In this document: piece by piece, positions 17,655-26,916 of the stretch | Numbering within the stretch: the stretch's first letter is position 1 | Layout: every line of letters starts with the position of its first letter | From: Eubacterium sp. UBA5416 | Lineage (GTDB): Bacteria; Bacillota; Clostridia; Lachnospirales; Lachnospiraceae | DNA length: 61,788 nucleotides | Reading direction: 5' to 3' | Assembly (NCBI GenBank): GCA_002409525.1 | Contig: DHNM01000036.1 | Location: 1 to 61,788, forward strand | Made by a program: the position numbers and the translations under genes | The notes under the pieces: model-generated | Seen by the model: the letters and a program-made list of their open reading frames with translations, nothing else | Databases searched by the model: none | What the model was told of the DNA's origin: nothing

Positions 17655-20369
17655 ATGAGTATTGACAACAGGCTTTTAATATATTTTTTCTTTGACGCTG
17701 ATGGCGAGGTGGATGATTACAATATCTATATGCTTAAGGACATGATGAAAAGCTGCCAGCATCTTTTTGTAATCAGCAATGGAAAACTGACAAAAGAAGG
17801 TTACCAGAAATTTTCCGGTGTTGCTGATGAGATTGTTGAAAGAAAAAATACGGGCTTTGACGTAGGAGCATATAAAGAAGCGCTAGAGACGATTGGATGG
17901 GAAGAGTTAGCAAAATATGATGAAATAGTTTTGATGAATTATACGATTATGGGTCCTGTTTATCCATTTGCGGAGATGTTTGAATCCATGGATAATCGAG
18001 ATTTAGACTTTTGGGGAATTACGAAATACCACGAGGTCAGGGTTGACCCATATGGTAAAATTAAGTGTGGATATCTCAGAGAGCATATTCAATCCCATTT
18101 TATTGCAGTAAGAAATAAAATGCTGACGAGTGAAGACTTTCATGAATATTGGGAAAAGATGCCTCTTATCAAAAGTTATGGTGACTCAGTTGCGTACCAT
18201 GAATCTTATTTTACTCATCACTTTGCAAAAAGAGGTTTTAAGTGGGATGTATATGTTAATACAGATGACATGAAAAAATTTACGGAGTATCCTCTGTTAA
18301 AGGCCCCAAAAAAACTGATTGAAGAAAAACGCTGCCCGATATTTAAAAGGAGAAGCTTCAATCATGATTACATTGATTTTGTCAATACGACGATCGGAGA
18401 ACCAACCTATGAACTTATGGAGTATTTGAAAAACTCCACCACTTATGATGTGAATCTGATATGGGATAATATACTCAGGTGCTGTAATCAGGCCAAAATT
18501 AAAGAGTGCCTGCAATTGAATTATGTGATACCTTCGAATATTTCGAATGATATTTCGGGAATATTATCGAAAAGAAGGATTGCACTGGTCATGCATCTAT
18601 ATTATGAGGATCTATTAGATGAAAGCTTTCAATATGCAAGTTCTATGCCGGAAGAGGCAGATATATTTATCACGGTAGGAAATGAAAAAATGAAAGAACT
18701 TGTTGAAAAACGTTTTGAACCTTTGAAATGTGGAAAACTTCAAGTTATGCAGATACCGAACAGAGGCAGAGATGTCGGTTCCGTATTAGTTGCAGTGAAC
18801 CCGGAAATACTGCAATATGATTATGTATGCTTTGCTCATGATAAAAAGGTGACACAGTTAAAACCAGAGTGTAAAGGAGCTTCCTGGGCTTATTTATGTT
18901 TCGAAAGTGTTTTAAAGAATAAAAATCATGTTAACAATGTGATTCAGCTTTTTGAAGATAATCCGAGACTGGGTTTACTTACGCCTGCTCCGCCTAATCA
19001 TGCAGAATATTTTCCAACTATGGGAAATGAATGGGCAGGGAATTTCGATAACACAAAGAAGTTGGCAAAACAACTGGGCATTCATGTACCTATGTCAAGT
19101 GATGAACCACCGATATCTGCTCTGGGATGTTTCTTCTGGTTTCGCCCGAAGGCTATGATCAAACTCTATGAGAGAAATTTTAAGTATGATGATTTTCCGG
19201 AAGAACCCATGAAGAAGACGGATGGAACGATTCTTCATGCTGTCGAACGTCTGTATTCCTTCTCTGTGCAGGATGCAGGATATTATCCGGCATGGTGTTT
19301 TAGTGATAATGTGGCATCGATGGAGATCACGAATCTTTATTTTATGCTGCGTGGGATGAGTATGGCTGTGATGAACAGTGGACTGGCAGGCACATATGTC
19401 GATGTGGTGAATGAATTGACAAGAAGAGGGCCAGCGATGAGATCTCTTTCTGATCTTCACAATGAACTTATGGGCCTTTATGGGACAGGTATGACGGCTA
19501 AAAGTTCCTTTGACGGAATGATGCATCTGTATTATAGTGATGGAGATGGATTCAACGAGAAACAATCAGAGATGTGCCGTGCTACATTCAGAAAAAACCA
19601 TTTTGAGGCTGAATTTGAAATACCAGATGATGATCCGATGATAGAACAGCTGCGCTTTGACCCGGGCGAAGAAGGTATGGTTATCATGGACAAGATGTAT
19701 GGATTTATTGAATACAAAGATGGAAGCCATGAAGTTTTTAAGATGGAAGAGTGTGATTCTAATGGCTTTGCCTATGATAATAAAATATTATTTGTCAATC
19801 AGGACCCACAAGTGTATATCCAATGTGACGTTGAATCAAGGATTGCATCTATTACTATAATGGGAGAACTGGATAAAGAGGTTACGCCGGATATCGTACA
19901 GGAAGCAATCAATCAGCGCCTTCCTAAGATAACTCCAAAACTATATTATGATTCAGGTGACGGAATCAATGAATCAAATACATTGCACGTGTTAAATAAA
20001 GGAACTGCCGAAAAAATTGAGGCTTCTTTTGAGTTTAAAAAGCCACAAGTGGTTCAAAGTTTCCGCTTTGATCCCTGTGAAGAGGGAATGTTTGTCGCAG
20101 GAGAGCCAAAGATCAAAGTAATCTATGCAGATGACTCAACTTCTGAATATGATATTCATGACTGCACAACAAATGGATATATAGTTGGGAACAATATTTT
20201 CTATCTAAACGATGATCCGCAGTTTGGCTGGTCAGACAAAAGTGTTAAAGCGGTAAAACAAATTTTGATTATTATGAAAGTGAGTCAGGAGTTTGATACT
20301 TCTATGATGAATGAAATACTGGCAAAAAAAGAATCCGTGGTTTCATTTGCAAAAAAACACTTAAAATAG
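17655..20369 (+). CDS. RgpF-type rhamnan synthesis protein with tandem domains and duplicated C-terminal module
   Basis: The 904-residue protein holds two RgpF-like regions. Residues about 1-230 carry LLIYFFFDADGEVDDY, FVISNG and RKNTGFDVGAYKEAL. Residues about 310-600 carry IALVMHLYYEDLLDE, IPNRGRDVGSVLVAV and YDYVCFAHDKK. Both regions have the family (N)RG/FDVG motif. Two related modules of about 120 residues follow, starting near 624 (LYYSDGDGFNE) and 761 (LYYDSGDGINE), each with FDP.EEGM further on. RgpF proteins help build streptococcal rhamnose-glucose polysaccharides, so this is a likely rhamnosyltransferase of the locus. Confidence 0.88.
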   Translation: MSIDNRLLIYFFFDADGEVDDYNIYMLKDMMKSCQHLFVISNGKLTKEGYQKFSGVADEIVERKNTGFDVGAYKEALETIGWEELAKYDEIVLMNYTIMGPVYPFAEMFESMDNRDLDFWGITKYHEVRVDPYGKIKCGYLREHIQSHFIAVRNKMLTSEDFHEYWEKMPLIKSYGDSVAYHESYFTHHFAKRGFKWDVYVNTDDMKKFTEYPLLKAPKKLIEEKRCPIFKRRSFNHDYIDFVNTTIGEPTYELMEYLKNSTTYDVNLIWDNILRCCNQAKIKECLQLNYVIPSNISNDISGILSKRRIALVMHLYYEDLLDESFQYASSMPEEADIFITVGNEKMKELVEKRFEPLKCGKLQVMQIPNRGRDVGSVLVAVNPEILQYDYVCFAHDKKVTQLKPECKGASWAYLCFESVLKNKNHVNNVIQLFEDNPRLGLLTPAPPNHAEYFPTMGNEWAGNFDNTKKLAKQLGIHVPMSSDEPPISALGCFFWFRPKAMIKLYERNFKYDDFPEEPMKKTDGTILHAVERLYSFSVQDAGYYPAWCFSDNVASMEITNLYFMLRGMSMAVMNSGLAGTYVDVVNELTRRGPAMRSLSDLHNELMGLYGTGMTAKSSFDGMMHLYYSDGDGFNEKQSEMCRATFRKNHFEAEFEIPDDDPMIEQLRFDPGEEGMVIMDKMYGFIEYKDGSHEVFKMEECDSNGFAYDNKILFVNQDPQVYIQCDVESRIASITIMGELDKEVTPDIVQEAINQRLPKITPKLYYDSGDGINESNTLHVLNKGTAEKIEASFEFKKPQVVQSFRFDPCEEGMFVAGEPKIKVIYADDSTSEYDIHDCTTNGYIVGNNIFYLNDDPQFGWSDKSVKAVKQILIIMKVSQEFDTSMMNEILAKKESVVSFAKKHLK

Positions 20370-20389
20370 CAGCAGAGAAAGGAATACTT

Positions 20390-21406
20390 ATGAAAAAAGA
20401 GCGGCTGTTTTATCTGGACTTTGTGCGAGCTGTTGCAACGATTATTATAGTACTCACACATTACAATGCAATTTATTTATATACGAATCCTCCTATGCCG
20501 GAAAAGGCTGTTTTGGGTGTTTCCTTCGCTAATGTATATATTGGCGATTTTGGGGTTTCTTTGTTTTTGACTATATCTGGGGCAGCTTTGATGTATGTCT
20601 ATCAAGAAGAGTTAAAATACAAAGTTTTTTATAAGAAACGTTTAGTGAGTATTTATCCTATGTACTGGATAGGATTTATACTTGCATTTTTGTTCGAATT
20701 TTATAAAAACCGGGGATTCAATCCAGAGATTCCACGTTATAAAATTATTTATAGTTTTCTGGGAATCGATAAGTATTTATCTAGTTTCGGTGATGTGAAT
20801 TTCTCTCTGGTGGGAGAATGGTTTTTGGGATTTATTATTATTTTTTATCTGTTGTTTCCTCTGTTCAGGAAATGGATGAACCGGTCTCCTGTCAGCTTAG
20901 GAGTTATTTCAGTAATATTTTTTGGCGTATTTCTAATGATGGATTTGGATCATAACTCTATCCTGTTGCCTGTTCTACTGCCAAGAATATTGTTTGGCAT
21001 GTATTATATCAGGGGCAGACATAAAGTGAATCTTCCAGTTGCAGTCGGAGCGATGGCAATTCTTTTAATCAATGGTTTTGTCTCTCCGAATATAAACAGC
21101 GATTTGCAGGCAACTTATGTTGGAATCTGCGGATTCTTGGTATTGGTATACATAGCCGATTTCTTAAAGTGGAATCCATTTAGAAAGTTCTGTTCTCTAA
21201 TCTGTAAATATTCCTATGCGATTTTTATTGTTCATCACATGGTGATTAAGCAGGTGACGGCCAGGATGGATTTGCTTTCCCTGACAAGAACATATAGTTA
21301 TCTATTGTTTTCGGTTTGTTGTGTTGCGGTATTTGCTGTGGCTTATCTGTTACAGAAAATATACGAAGGTACTATGAATTTGTTTAAAGAAGAAAGGAGT
21401 GTATGA
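20390..21406 (+). CDS. Acyltransferase 3 family membrane protein (OafA/wall O-acetylase type)
   Basis: The 338-residue protein has about ten hydrophobic helices and the acyltransferase 3 features: FYLDFVRAVATIIIVLTHYNA at the N-terminus, an RLVSIYPMYWIGF segment near residue 85, and a C-terminal YSYAIFIVHHMVIKQ. These proteins move acetyl or succinyl groups across the membrane to hydroxyls of polysaccharides. The likely target is a sugar of the rhamnose polymer. A clear AAAGGA precedes ATG 20390, which is 20 bases after the RgpF-like gene. Confidence 0.85.
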   Translation: MKKERLFYLDFVRAVATIIIVLTHYNAIYLYTNPPMPEKAVLGVSFANVYIGDFGVSLFLTISGAALMYVYQEELKYKVFYKKRLVSIYPMYWIGFILAFLFEFYKNRGFNPEIPRYKIIYSFLGIDKYLSSFGDVNFSLVGEWFLGFIIIFYLLFPLFRKWMNRSPVSLGVISVIFFGVFLMMDLDHNSILLPVLLPRILFGMYYIRGRHKVNLPVAVGAMAILLINGFVSPNINSDLQATYVGICGFLVLVYIADFLKWNPFRKFCSLICKYSYAIFIVHHMVIKQVTARMDLLSLTRTYSYLLFSVCCVAVFAVAYLLQKIYEGTMNLFKEERSV

Positions 21407-21445
21407 TTGCTTTAATGTTTATGAGCATCATACCAAGGTGAAAAA

Positions 21446-22288
21446 ATGGAGAAAGTATTAGTTACAGGTTCTGGCGGTTATATTGGAAGACACGTAGTGA
21501 AGACACTGCTGGACATGAATTATACGGTAATTGCTGCGGATTTACAAAATAATGATGTAGATGACAGAGCCACAAAGATAAACACATCAATTTTTGAAGA
21601 TGATCCGGATATTTATAAGCATTTGGATAGTCCGGATATATGTATTCATCTGGCATGGAGAAATGGTTTTGTACACAATGCTCCCAGTCATATGGAAGAC
21701 TTGTCAGCACACTGTAGATTCTTAAGAAGAATGGTTGAATCCGGACTTAAAAATCTGGCTGTTATGGGTACGATGCATGAAGTCGGATACTGGGAAGGCG
21801 CAATTGACGAGAATACACCATGTAAACCATTGTCTCAATATGGAGTGGCAAAAAATGCTCTCCGTCAGTCATTGATGCAGCTGACTGGCACACAGAAGTT
21901 TAATCTCTATTGGCTGAGGGCATACTATATACTCGGAGATGATATGAAGAATCATTCTGTTTTTACGAAAATTCTGAAAAAAGCAGAAGAGGGAGAAAAG
22001 ACGTTTCCATTTAACTCTGGAAAGAATCTTTATGATTTTATCAGTGTTGAAGAGTTGGCAGAATATATAGCAAAGGCAGCAACACAAAAAGAAGTTACCG
22101 GTATAATCAACGTATGCACTGGAAAACCTGTATCACTGGCAGATAAAGTGGAAGAGTTTATCGAAAGAAAGGGATTACAAATTAAATTGAATTATGGTGC
22201 TTTCCCTGACAGATCATATGACTCACCCGGAGTGTGGGGAAATCCTGAAAAAATGCAAAAAATATTAGAGCAGTTTGAGGGGAGGTAA
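21446..22288 (+). CDS. NAD(P)-dependent nucleotide-sugar epimerase/reductase
   Basis: The 280-residue short-chain dehydrogenase has the extended family Rossmann motif VTGSGGYIGRHVVKTL, a MGTMHEVGYWEG segment in the active-site region, and the catalytic pair in SQYGVAKNAL. It is shorter than RmlB and ends close to FPDRSYDSPGVWGNPEKM. It sits just before rfbD, so a dTDP-sugar is the likely substrate, for example reduction of the 4-keto-6-deoxy intermediate to another 6-deoxy sugar. The exact product cannot be decided from sequence. Confidence 0.82.
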   Translation: MEKVLVTGSGGYIGRHVVKTLLDMNYTVIAADLQNNDVDDRATKINTSIFEDDPDIYKHLDSPDICIHLAWRNGFVHNAPSHMEDLSAHCRFLRRMVESGLKNLAVMGTMHEVGYWEGAIDENTPCKPLSQYGVAKNALRQSLMQLTGTQKFNLYWLRAYYILGDDMKNHSVFTKILKKAEEGEKTFPFNSGKNLYDFISVEELAEYIAKAATQKEVTGIINVCTGKPVSLADKVEEFIERKGLQIKLNYGAFPDRSYDSPGVWGNPEKMQKILEQFEGR

Positions 22289-22291
22289 CTT

Positions 22292-23137
22292 ATGAATGTT
22301 TTAGTTACAGGCGTTAAAGGACAGTTAGGGTATAGTCTTGCCCGCGAATTGGAGAAAAGAAATCACCATGTAATAGGAGTGGATATCAGTGAGATGGATA
22401 TTACTGATGCAGTTCAAACCAGAAAAGTGATTACGGACATAGCGCCTGATGCGGTGATTCACTGTGCAGCTTACACAGCAGTAGATGCCTCCGAGGATAA
22501 TGTGGAATTGTGCAGAAATGTCAACGTTCATGGAACTGAAAATGTTGCTAAAGTCTGCCGGGAACTGAATATCAAGATGATGTATATCAGCACTGATTAT
22601 GTCTTCGGCGGAATGGGTACGCGTCCATGGGAGCCGGATGATGAGCGTCATCCGCTCGGGGTTTACGGACAGACAAAATACGAGGGCGAACTGGCACTTG
22701 AAAAATATGTGAAGAAGTTTTTCCTGGTGAGAACCGCATGGGTATTTGGGAAGAACGGCAAGAATTTTATCCAAACCATGCTGAAGCTCGGAAAGACTCA
22801 TGATACATTGACTGTAGTGGATGATCAGATTGGCTCACCGACCTACACGTACGATCTGGCCAGACTGCTCGTCGATCTGATAGAAACAGACAAATATGGT
22901 ATCTATCATGCTACGAACGAAGGTTTTTGTTCCTGGTATGATTTTGCCTGTGAGATTTTCAGACAGGCAGGCATGGATGTGAAAGTGACGCCTGTCACCA
23001 GCGAAGAATACGGGTCCAAGGCGAAACGGCCTTTTAACAGTCGCCTGAGCAAGGAAAAGTTAGATGCAGAAGGATTTAAGCGCCTCCCGACCTGGCAGGA
23101 TGCTTTATCGAGATATTTAAAGGAGATTAACAACTGA
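22292..23137 (+). CDS. rfbD: dTDP-4-dehydrorhamnose reductase
   Basis: This 281-residue enzyme performs the last step of dTDP-L-rhamnose synthesis. It has the RmlD markers: VTGVKGQLGYSLARELE, DITDAVQTRKVI, PDAVIHCAAYTAVDASED near residue 55, STDYVFGG, and the Tyr-Lys pair in LGVYGQTKYEGE, then RTAWVFGKNGKNFIQTM. A strong GGGAGG precedes the ATG. It is 18 kb from rfbBAC but completes their pathway. Base composition starts to rise within or near this gene. Confidence 0.96.
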   Translation: MNVLVTGVKGQLGYSLARELEKRNHHVIGVDISEMDITDAVQTRKVITDIAPDAVIHCAAYTAVDASEDNVELCRNVNVHGTENVAKVCRELNIKMMYISTDYVFGGMGTRPWEPDDERHPLGVYGQTKYEGELALEKYVKKFFLVRTAWVFGKNGKNFIQTMLKLGKTHDTLTVVDDQIGSPTYTYDLARLLVDLIETDKYGIYHATNEGFCSWYDFACEIFRQAGMDVKVTPVTSEEYGSKAKRPFNSRLSKEKLDAEGFKRLPTWQDALSRYLKEINN

Positions 23138-23144
23138 GGTTACT

Positions 23145-24338
23145 ATGAAAAAAGTTCTTTTACTCGGAGGTAATTATTTTCAGCAGACTGCTACAATGGC
23201 AGCGAAGAATTTGGGATATTATGTGATCAGTGTCGATTATTTACCGGATAATCCCGCACATAGGTATGCGGATGAATACCATAATATCAGTACCATAGAC
23301 AAAGAAGCGGTACTTGCGCTGGCACAGGAGGAGCACATCGACGGGATTGTCTCATATGCTTCCGATGTGGCAGCACCGACTGCGGCTTATGTGGCAGAAA
23401 AGATGGGCCTCCCCACAAATCCATATGAATCGGTCATGACCCTCACGCATAAAGACCGGTTCCGGTCATTTATGCGTGAAAATGGGTTTCGAATGCCAAA
23501 GGGAGACAGCTTTACGGATGAATCACAGGCTCTTGCGTTCTTTCATTCACTGGAAAAACCAGTGATGGTAAAGCCTGTGGATTCCTCAGGCAGCAAAGGG
23601 GTTACGAAGATATTTGAGGAAGAAGAGTTTCACGACGCCTATGAGGAGGCATTATCCTACTCAATTATAAAACAGGTGATTGTGGAGGAGTTTATTCCGA
23701 AGAAAGGTTACCAGATTGACGGAGACGGATTCATCGTGGATGGAAAAATTGCATTTTTTGGCGTGATGGATCAGCATCATGACATCGAATGCAGTCTGTA
23801 TACACCGGTGGGGTTAAGCTGCCCGTCGAAACAGAGACAGCAATACCAGGATGAGGCAAAAGAACAGATTCAGAAGATCTTTGATCTTTTACACATGAAG
23901 ATGGGGGCATTTAATTTCGAATATGTCATCGGCGAGGACGGACATGTCTATATTCTGGAAATCGGTCCGAGAAGCGGCGGGAACCTGATTCCGGACACCA
24001 TCAAAAAGGCACGGGACATTGATCTTGCTTCTTATGTGATCAAAAGCGCTGTAGGTGAGGACTGCTCAGAGTTGTCTGAAAAACCCGTACATAGCTGTAC
24101 TTCCTCGTATATTGTACATTCGACAAAGGATGGAATCTTTAAAAAAATCGAGATTGACGAAACTTTGGAAAAGCAGGTTACAAGACAGGAGATCTTTGTA
24201 AAGCCGGGTGATCCGGTAAAGAAATATAAGAATGCCGGCTATGGGATTGGAGCTATGATTATTACCTTTCGAAATGTGGAAGAGATGTGTGAGCGAATCG
24301 ACCACATGAATGATTATATCAAGGTAATCGTAGAATAG
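23145..24338 (+). CDS. ATP-grasp carboxylate-amine/thiol ligase-like protein
   Basis: The 397-residue protein has an N-terminal pre-ATP-grasp Rossmann-like domain (VLLLGGNYFQQTATMAAKNLG), an ATP-grasp domain with MVKPVDSSGSKGV (about residue 145) and the metal-binding stretch VYILEIGPRSGGNLIP (about 270), and a C-terminal lid domain of about 100 residues. Such enzymes activate a carboxylate as acyl phosphate and join it to an amine or other nucleophile. It resembles the biosynthetic PurK/CarB-like group rather than D-Ala ligase. It is followed after eight bases by a second ATP-grasp gene. The substrate is unknown. Confidence 0.85.
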   Translation: MKKVLLLGGNYFQQTATMAAKNLGYYVISVDYLPDNPAHRYADEYHNISTIDKEAVLALAQEEHIDGIVSYASDVAAPTAAYVAEKMGLPTNPYESVMTLTHKDRFRSFMRENGFRMPKGDSFTDESQALAFFHSLEKPVMVKPVDSSGSKGVTKIFEEEEFHDAYEEALSYSIIKQVIVEEFIPKKGYQIDGDGFIVDGKIAFFGVMDQHHDIECSLYTPVGLSCPSKQRQQYQDEAKEQIQKIFDLLHMKMGAFNFEYVIGEDGHVYILEIGPRSGGNLIPDTIKKARDIDLASYVIKSAVGEDCSELSEKPVHSCTSSYIVHSTKDGIFKKIEIDETLEKQVTRQEIFVKPGDPVKKYKNAGYGIGAMIITFRNVEEMCERIDHMNDYIKVIVE

Positions 24339-24346
24339 GTGAACAG

Positions 24347-26518
24347 ATGAAAAGACTGATGATTATGGGAGCCGGGTATACTCAGATTCCTCTGATAGAA
24401 ACTGCAAAACGTATGGGCTGTCATACCATTGCCGCCAGTATTCCCGGAGATTATCCGGGACTTGCGGCTGCGGATGAAGTGGCTTTGGTAGATATCGCTG
24501 ATCCTGACGCTGTGGTGGAAAAGGCAAAAGAGATGAACGTAGATGCGGTTACGACCTGCGGTCTCGATCTCGGGATGGCCTCGATCGGTGCTGTGGCGGA
24601 AGCGCTGCATCTTCCGGGACCATCGAGAAGAGCGGCGGCGCTGGCCTCAAATAAACTGCAGATGAAGAAGGCTCTTGTAAAGCATGGGGTACAGACAGCA
24701 CGTTTTGTCTGTATTCATGAAAAGCGGGAACTTAAAAGCGAACTTTCCGGCTTTTCATTTCCGGTAATTTTAAAGGCAGTGGATCAGATGGGAAGCAGAG
24801 GGATCTTCCGCTGTGATACGGCAGACGAGGTCTGGGAAAATTATGATAAGACCATGGCGGCCACGAAGAAAGATTACTGCCTTCTGGAAGAGTTTATCGA
24901 AGGAGAGATTTTCGGAGTGGAGGCTATGGTTCAGCACCAAAAGGTTCTATATATGCTTCCGAATAACATCGAGGCATTCGTAAGCGCCACGCCTACTCCG
25001 ATTGGACATTCGGTTCCGTTTAGAGAATCCGACACTTTGGGAGAGCAGATCGAAGAACAGACGAGAAAGGCTGTACAGGCACTCGGGCTCGACGACTGTC
25101 CTGTCAACTGTGATTTTATAAAAAAAGATGGGAAAGTATATGTGATAGAACTCACCGGAAGGTCAGGTGCGACAGGCCTGTCTGAGATGGTGAGTATTTA
25201 TTATGGGATGAACTATTATGAGAGCATCGTAAGGCTTGCTCTCGGTGAGCCGGTGGGCCGCTTTTTTCAAGACGGCGTTCCTCACACTGCGAATCTGACA
25301 CGCACGCTGTTGTCGGATCGTAAGGGAATCTTAAGAAAAATCTATAACTATAATCTGCCCTCGGATGATATAATAGATCTGTCATTCAACAAAACTGCGG
25401 GAGACGAAGTAAAGCCATATAGGAACGGCAGAGACCGTATCGGGCAGCTGATCCTGAAGGGCGATTCTCTTGCGTCCTGTGAACTGCGTGAGAGGGAGAT
25501 TCTTTCTCACATCAGTCTGGATCTCGAAGGAGATATTCCGCTGTATGACACGGTCATACACCCGGTTTCCGATTTTGGCGGGAATCATGTGTATGTGAAG
25601 CGGGAGGATACGCTGCCGTTTTCTTTCGGCGGCAATAAGGTACGCTTTGCGAAGTATTATCTGGATGATATGGAAAGGCATGGAGCCGATGCGCTGATTA
25701 TCTATGGCAATTACCATTCGAATCTCTGCAGAATTCTCTCTGCCGCAGCGTATAGGCGGGGAATCCCCTGCAGTATGGTTTACAACATGGACGATGTGGA
25801 TGATTCCGAGACGAGTTATAACTCTTATCTGATCCATGCGATGCGTGTCAAAGAGTTTCCCTGCCACAAGTCAGAGATCAGCGGAGCGGTCGATCAGGCG
25901 AAAGAGGATTTCACGGCGAGAGGATACCGGCCCTATTATATCTATGGCAATTCTTTCGGAAAGGGAAATGAGTGGGTTCCGATGCAGGCATATGCAGATG
26001 TCTGGCAGGATCTCTGTGCTTACGAAAAACGTGAGAATCTAAAGTTCGACTATATTTTTCTCGCATCCAGCACGAATATGACACAGTCGGGTCTTCTGGC
26101 GGGTCAGCTGGCCGGCCGGGAGCAAGATCAGAAAAAATGCCGGATCGTCGGTATCTCTGTTTCCAGAAATAAGCATCGTGCGAAAGAGGTAACGGTCGAA
26201 AATCTGAAGGCATACAGCGAAAGGATAGGCATTGTATTCCCGCCGCAGACGGAGTCTGAGATTTTTGTGACAGATGAATACCTGGACGGCGGATACGGGT
26301 GTTTCCGGGAGAATATTCTGGATACGATCCGCAGTGCCTATGAAGAAGACGGGCTCAATCTGGATGGAATTTATACAGGAAAGGCTTTTTACGGAATGAA
26401 AGAATACCTGAAATCACATGAAATTATAGGAAAGAATGTTCTCTTTATCCATACAGGCGGTACGCCCCTGTTCTTCGATGAGCTTGCAGATCTTTACCCG
26501 GAGAAAGACAAAGGTTGA
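24347..26518 (+). CDS. ATP-grasp ligase fused to ACC-deaminase/D-cysteine-desulfhydrase-like PLP domain
   Basis: The 723-residue protein has two enzymatic parts. Residues about 1-385 form an ATP-grasp ligase: LMIMGAGYTQIPLIETAKRMG, VILKAVDQMGSRGIF, and KVYVIELTGRSGATGLSEM. Residues about 390-720 form a fold-type II PLP enzyme related to ACC deaminase and D-cysteine desulfhydrase: FSFGGNKVRFAKYYLDDM with the Schiff-base lysine Lys431, a YHSNLCRILSAAAYRRG anion-site stretch, DGIYTGKAFYGM, and FIHTGGTPLFF. The usual NK(T)RKLE tail of the lysine motif is changed to NKVRFAKY. There is no stop or frameshift between the parts. A coupled supply-and-ligate enzyme acting on an amino sugar is inferred. 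Confidence 0.85.
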   Translation: MKRLMIMGAGYTQIPLIETAKRMGCHTIAASIPGDYPGLAAADEVALVDIADPDAVVEKAKEMNVDAVTTCGLDLGMASIGAVAEALHLPGPSRRAAALASNKLQMKKALVKHGVQTARFVCIHEKRELKSELSGFSFPVILKAVDQMGSRGIFRCDTADEVWENYDKTMAATKKDYCLLEEFIEGEIFGVEAMVQHQKVLYMLPNNIEAFVSATPTPIGHSVPFRESDTLGEQIEEQTRKAVQALGLDDCPVNCDFIKKDGKVYVIELTGRSGATGLSEMVSIYYGMNYYESIVRLALGEPVGRFFQDGVPHTANLTRTLLSDRKGILRKIYNYNLPSDDIIDLSFNKTAGDEVKPYRNGRDRIGQLILKGDSLASCELREREILSHISLDLEGDIPLYDTVIHPVSDFGGNHVYVKREDTLPFSFGGNKVRFAKYYLDDMERHGADALIIYGNYHSNLCRILSAAAYRRGIPCSMVYNMDDVDDSETSYNSYLIHAMRVKEFPCHKSEISGAVDQAKEDFTARGYRPYYIYGNSFGKGNEWVPMQAYADVWQDLCAYEKRENLKFDYIFLASSTNMTQSGLLAGQLAGREQDQKKCRIVGISVSRNKHRAKEVTVENLKAYSERIGIVFPPQTESEIFVTDEYLDGGYGCFRENILDTIRSAYEEDGLNLDGIYTGKAFYGMKEYLKSHEIIGKNVLFIHTGGTPLFFDELADLYPEKDKG

Positions 26519-26523
26519 AAGTT

Positions 26524-26916
26524 ATGGAGCGTTGTGAGAAAATGGATCATATAAGAAATAATAAAGTAACGAAACCGGATGTCAGGTGGTTCATCCTGCT
26601 TCACATCAGTCTCGTTTTCAGTTCATTAAGCGGCGTGTGCTCGAAGCTGGCAGCGGGACAGAAGTTCTTGTCTCTGCCGTTTTTCTTCTATTACGGACTG
26701 GTTTTGGTAATTATGTCTGGGTATGCGATTGTATGGCAGCAGATTCTAAAACGGATGCCGCTTACGGTAGCCTACTCCAACAAACCGGTGTCACTGATCT
26801 GGGGTATGGTCTGGGGCGCACTGATATTCAATGAAAGGATTACCTGGAAGATGATTCTGGGGGCGGCGGTTATATTCGCCGGTATTTACCTGGTGGTGAC
26901 TGATGATGAATCATGA
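26524..26916 (+). CDS. Small EamA/ArnE-like membrane protein, first of a pair
   Basis: This protein of about 130 residues has four hydrophobic helices after a charged N-terminus and ends MILGAAVIFAGIYLVVTDDE, the typical end of half-size EamA/DMT transporters. MPLTVAYSNKPVSLIWGMVWGALIFNERIT matches the conserved third and fourth helix region. In the arn pathway, two such proteins form the ArnE/ArnF flippase for undecaprenyl-phosphate-aminoarabinose. The next gene overlaps it by 14 bases and encodes the probable partner. The start is uncertain; ATG 26524 or ATG 26542 are both possible. Confidence 0.82.
   Translation: MERCEKMDHIRNNKVTKPDVRWFILLHISLVFSSLSGVCSKLAAGQKFLSLPFFFYYGLVLVIMSGYAIVWQQILKRMPLTVAYSNKPVSLIWGMVWGALIFNERITWKMILGAAVIFAGIYLVVTDDES

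Noticed and set aside
19095..19565. Minus-strand frame of 156 residues inside the RgpF-like gene
   Set aside because: It is antisense to a well supported gene and shows no recognisable domain or ribosome binding site.
22325..22801. Minus-strand frame of 158 residues opposite rfbD
   Set aside because: It is a shadow of rfbD; composition is Cys/His-rich as expected from antisense reading.
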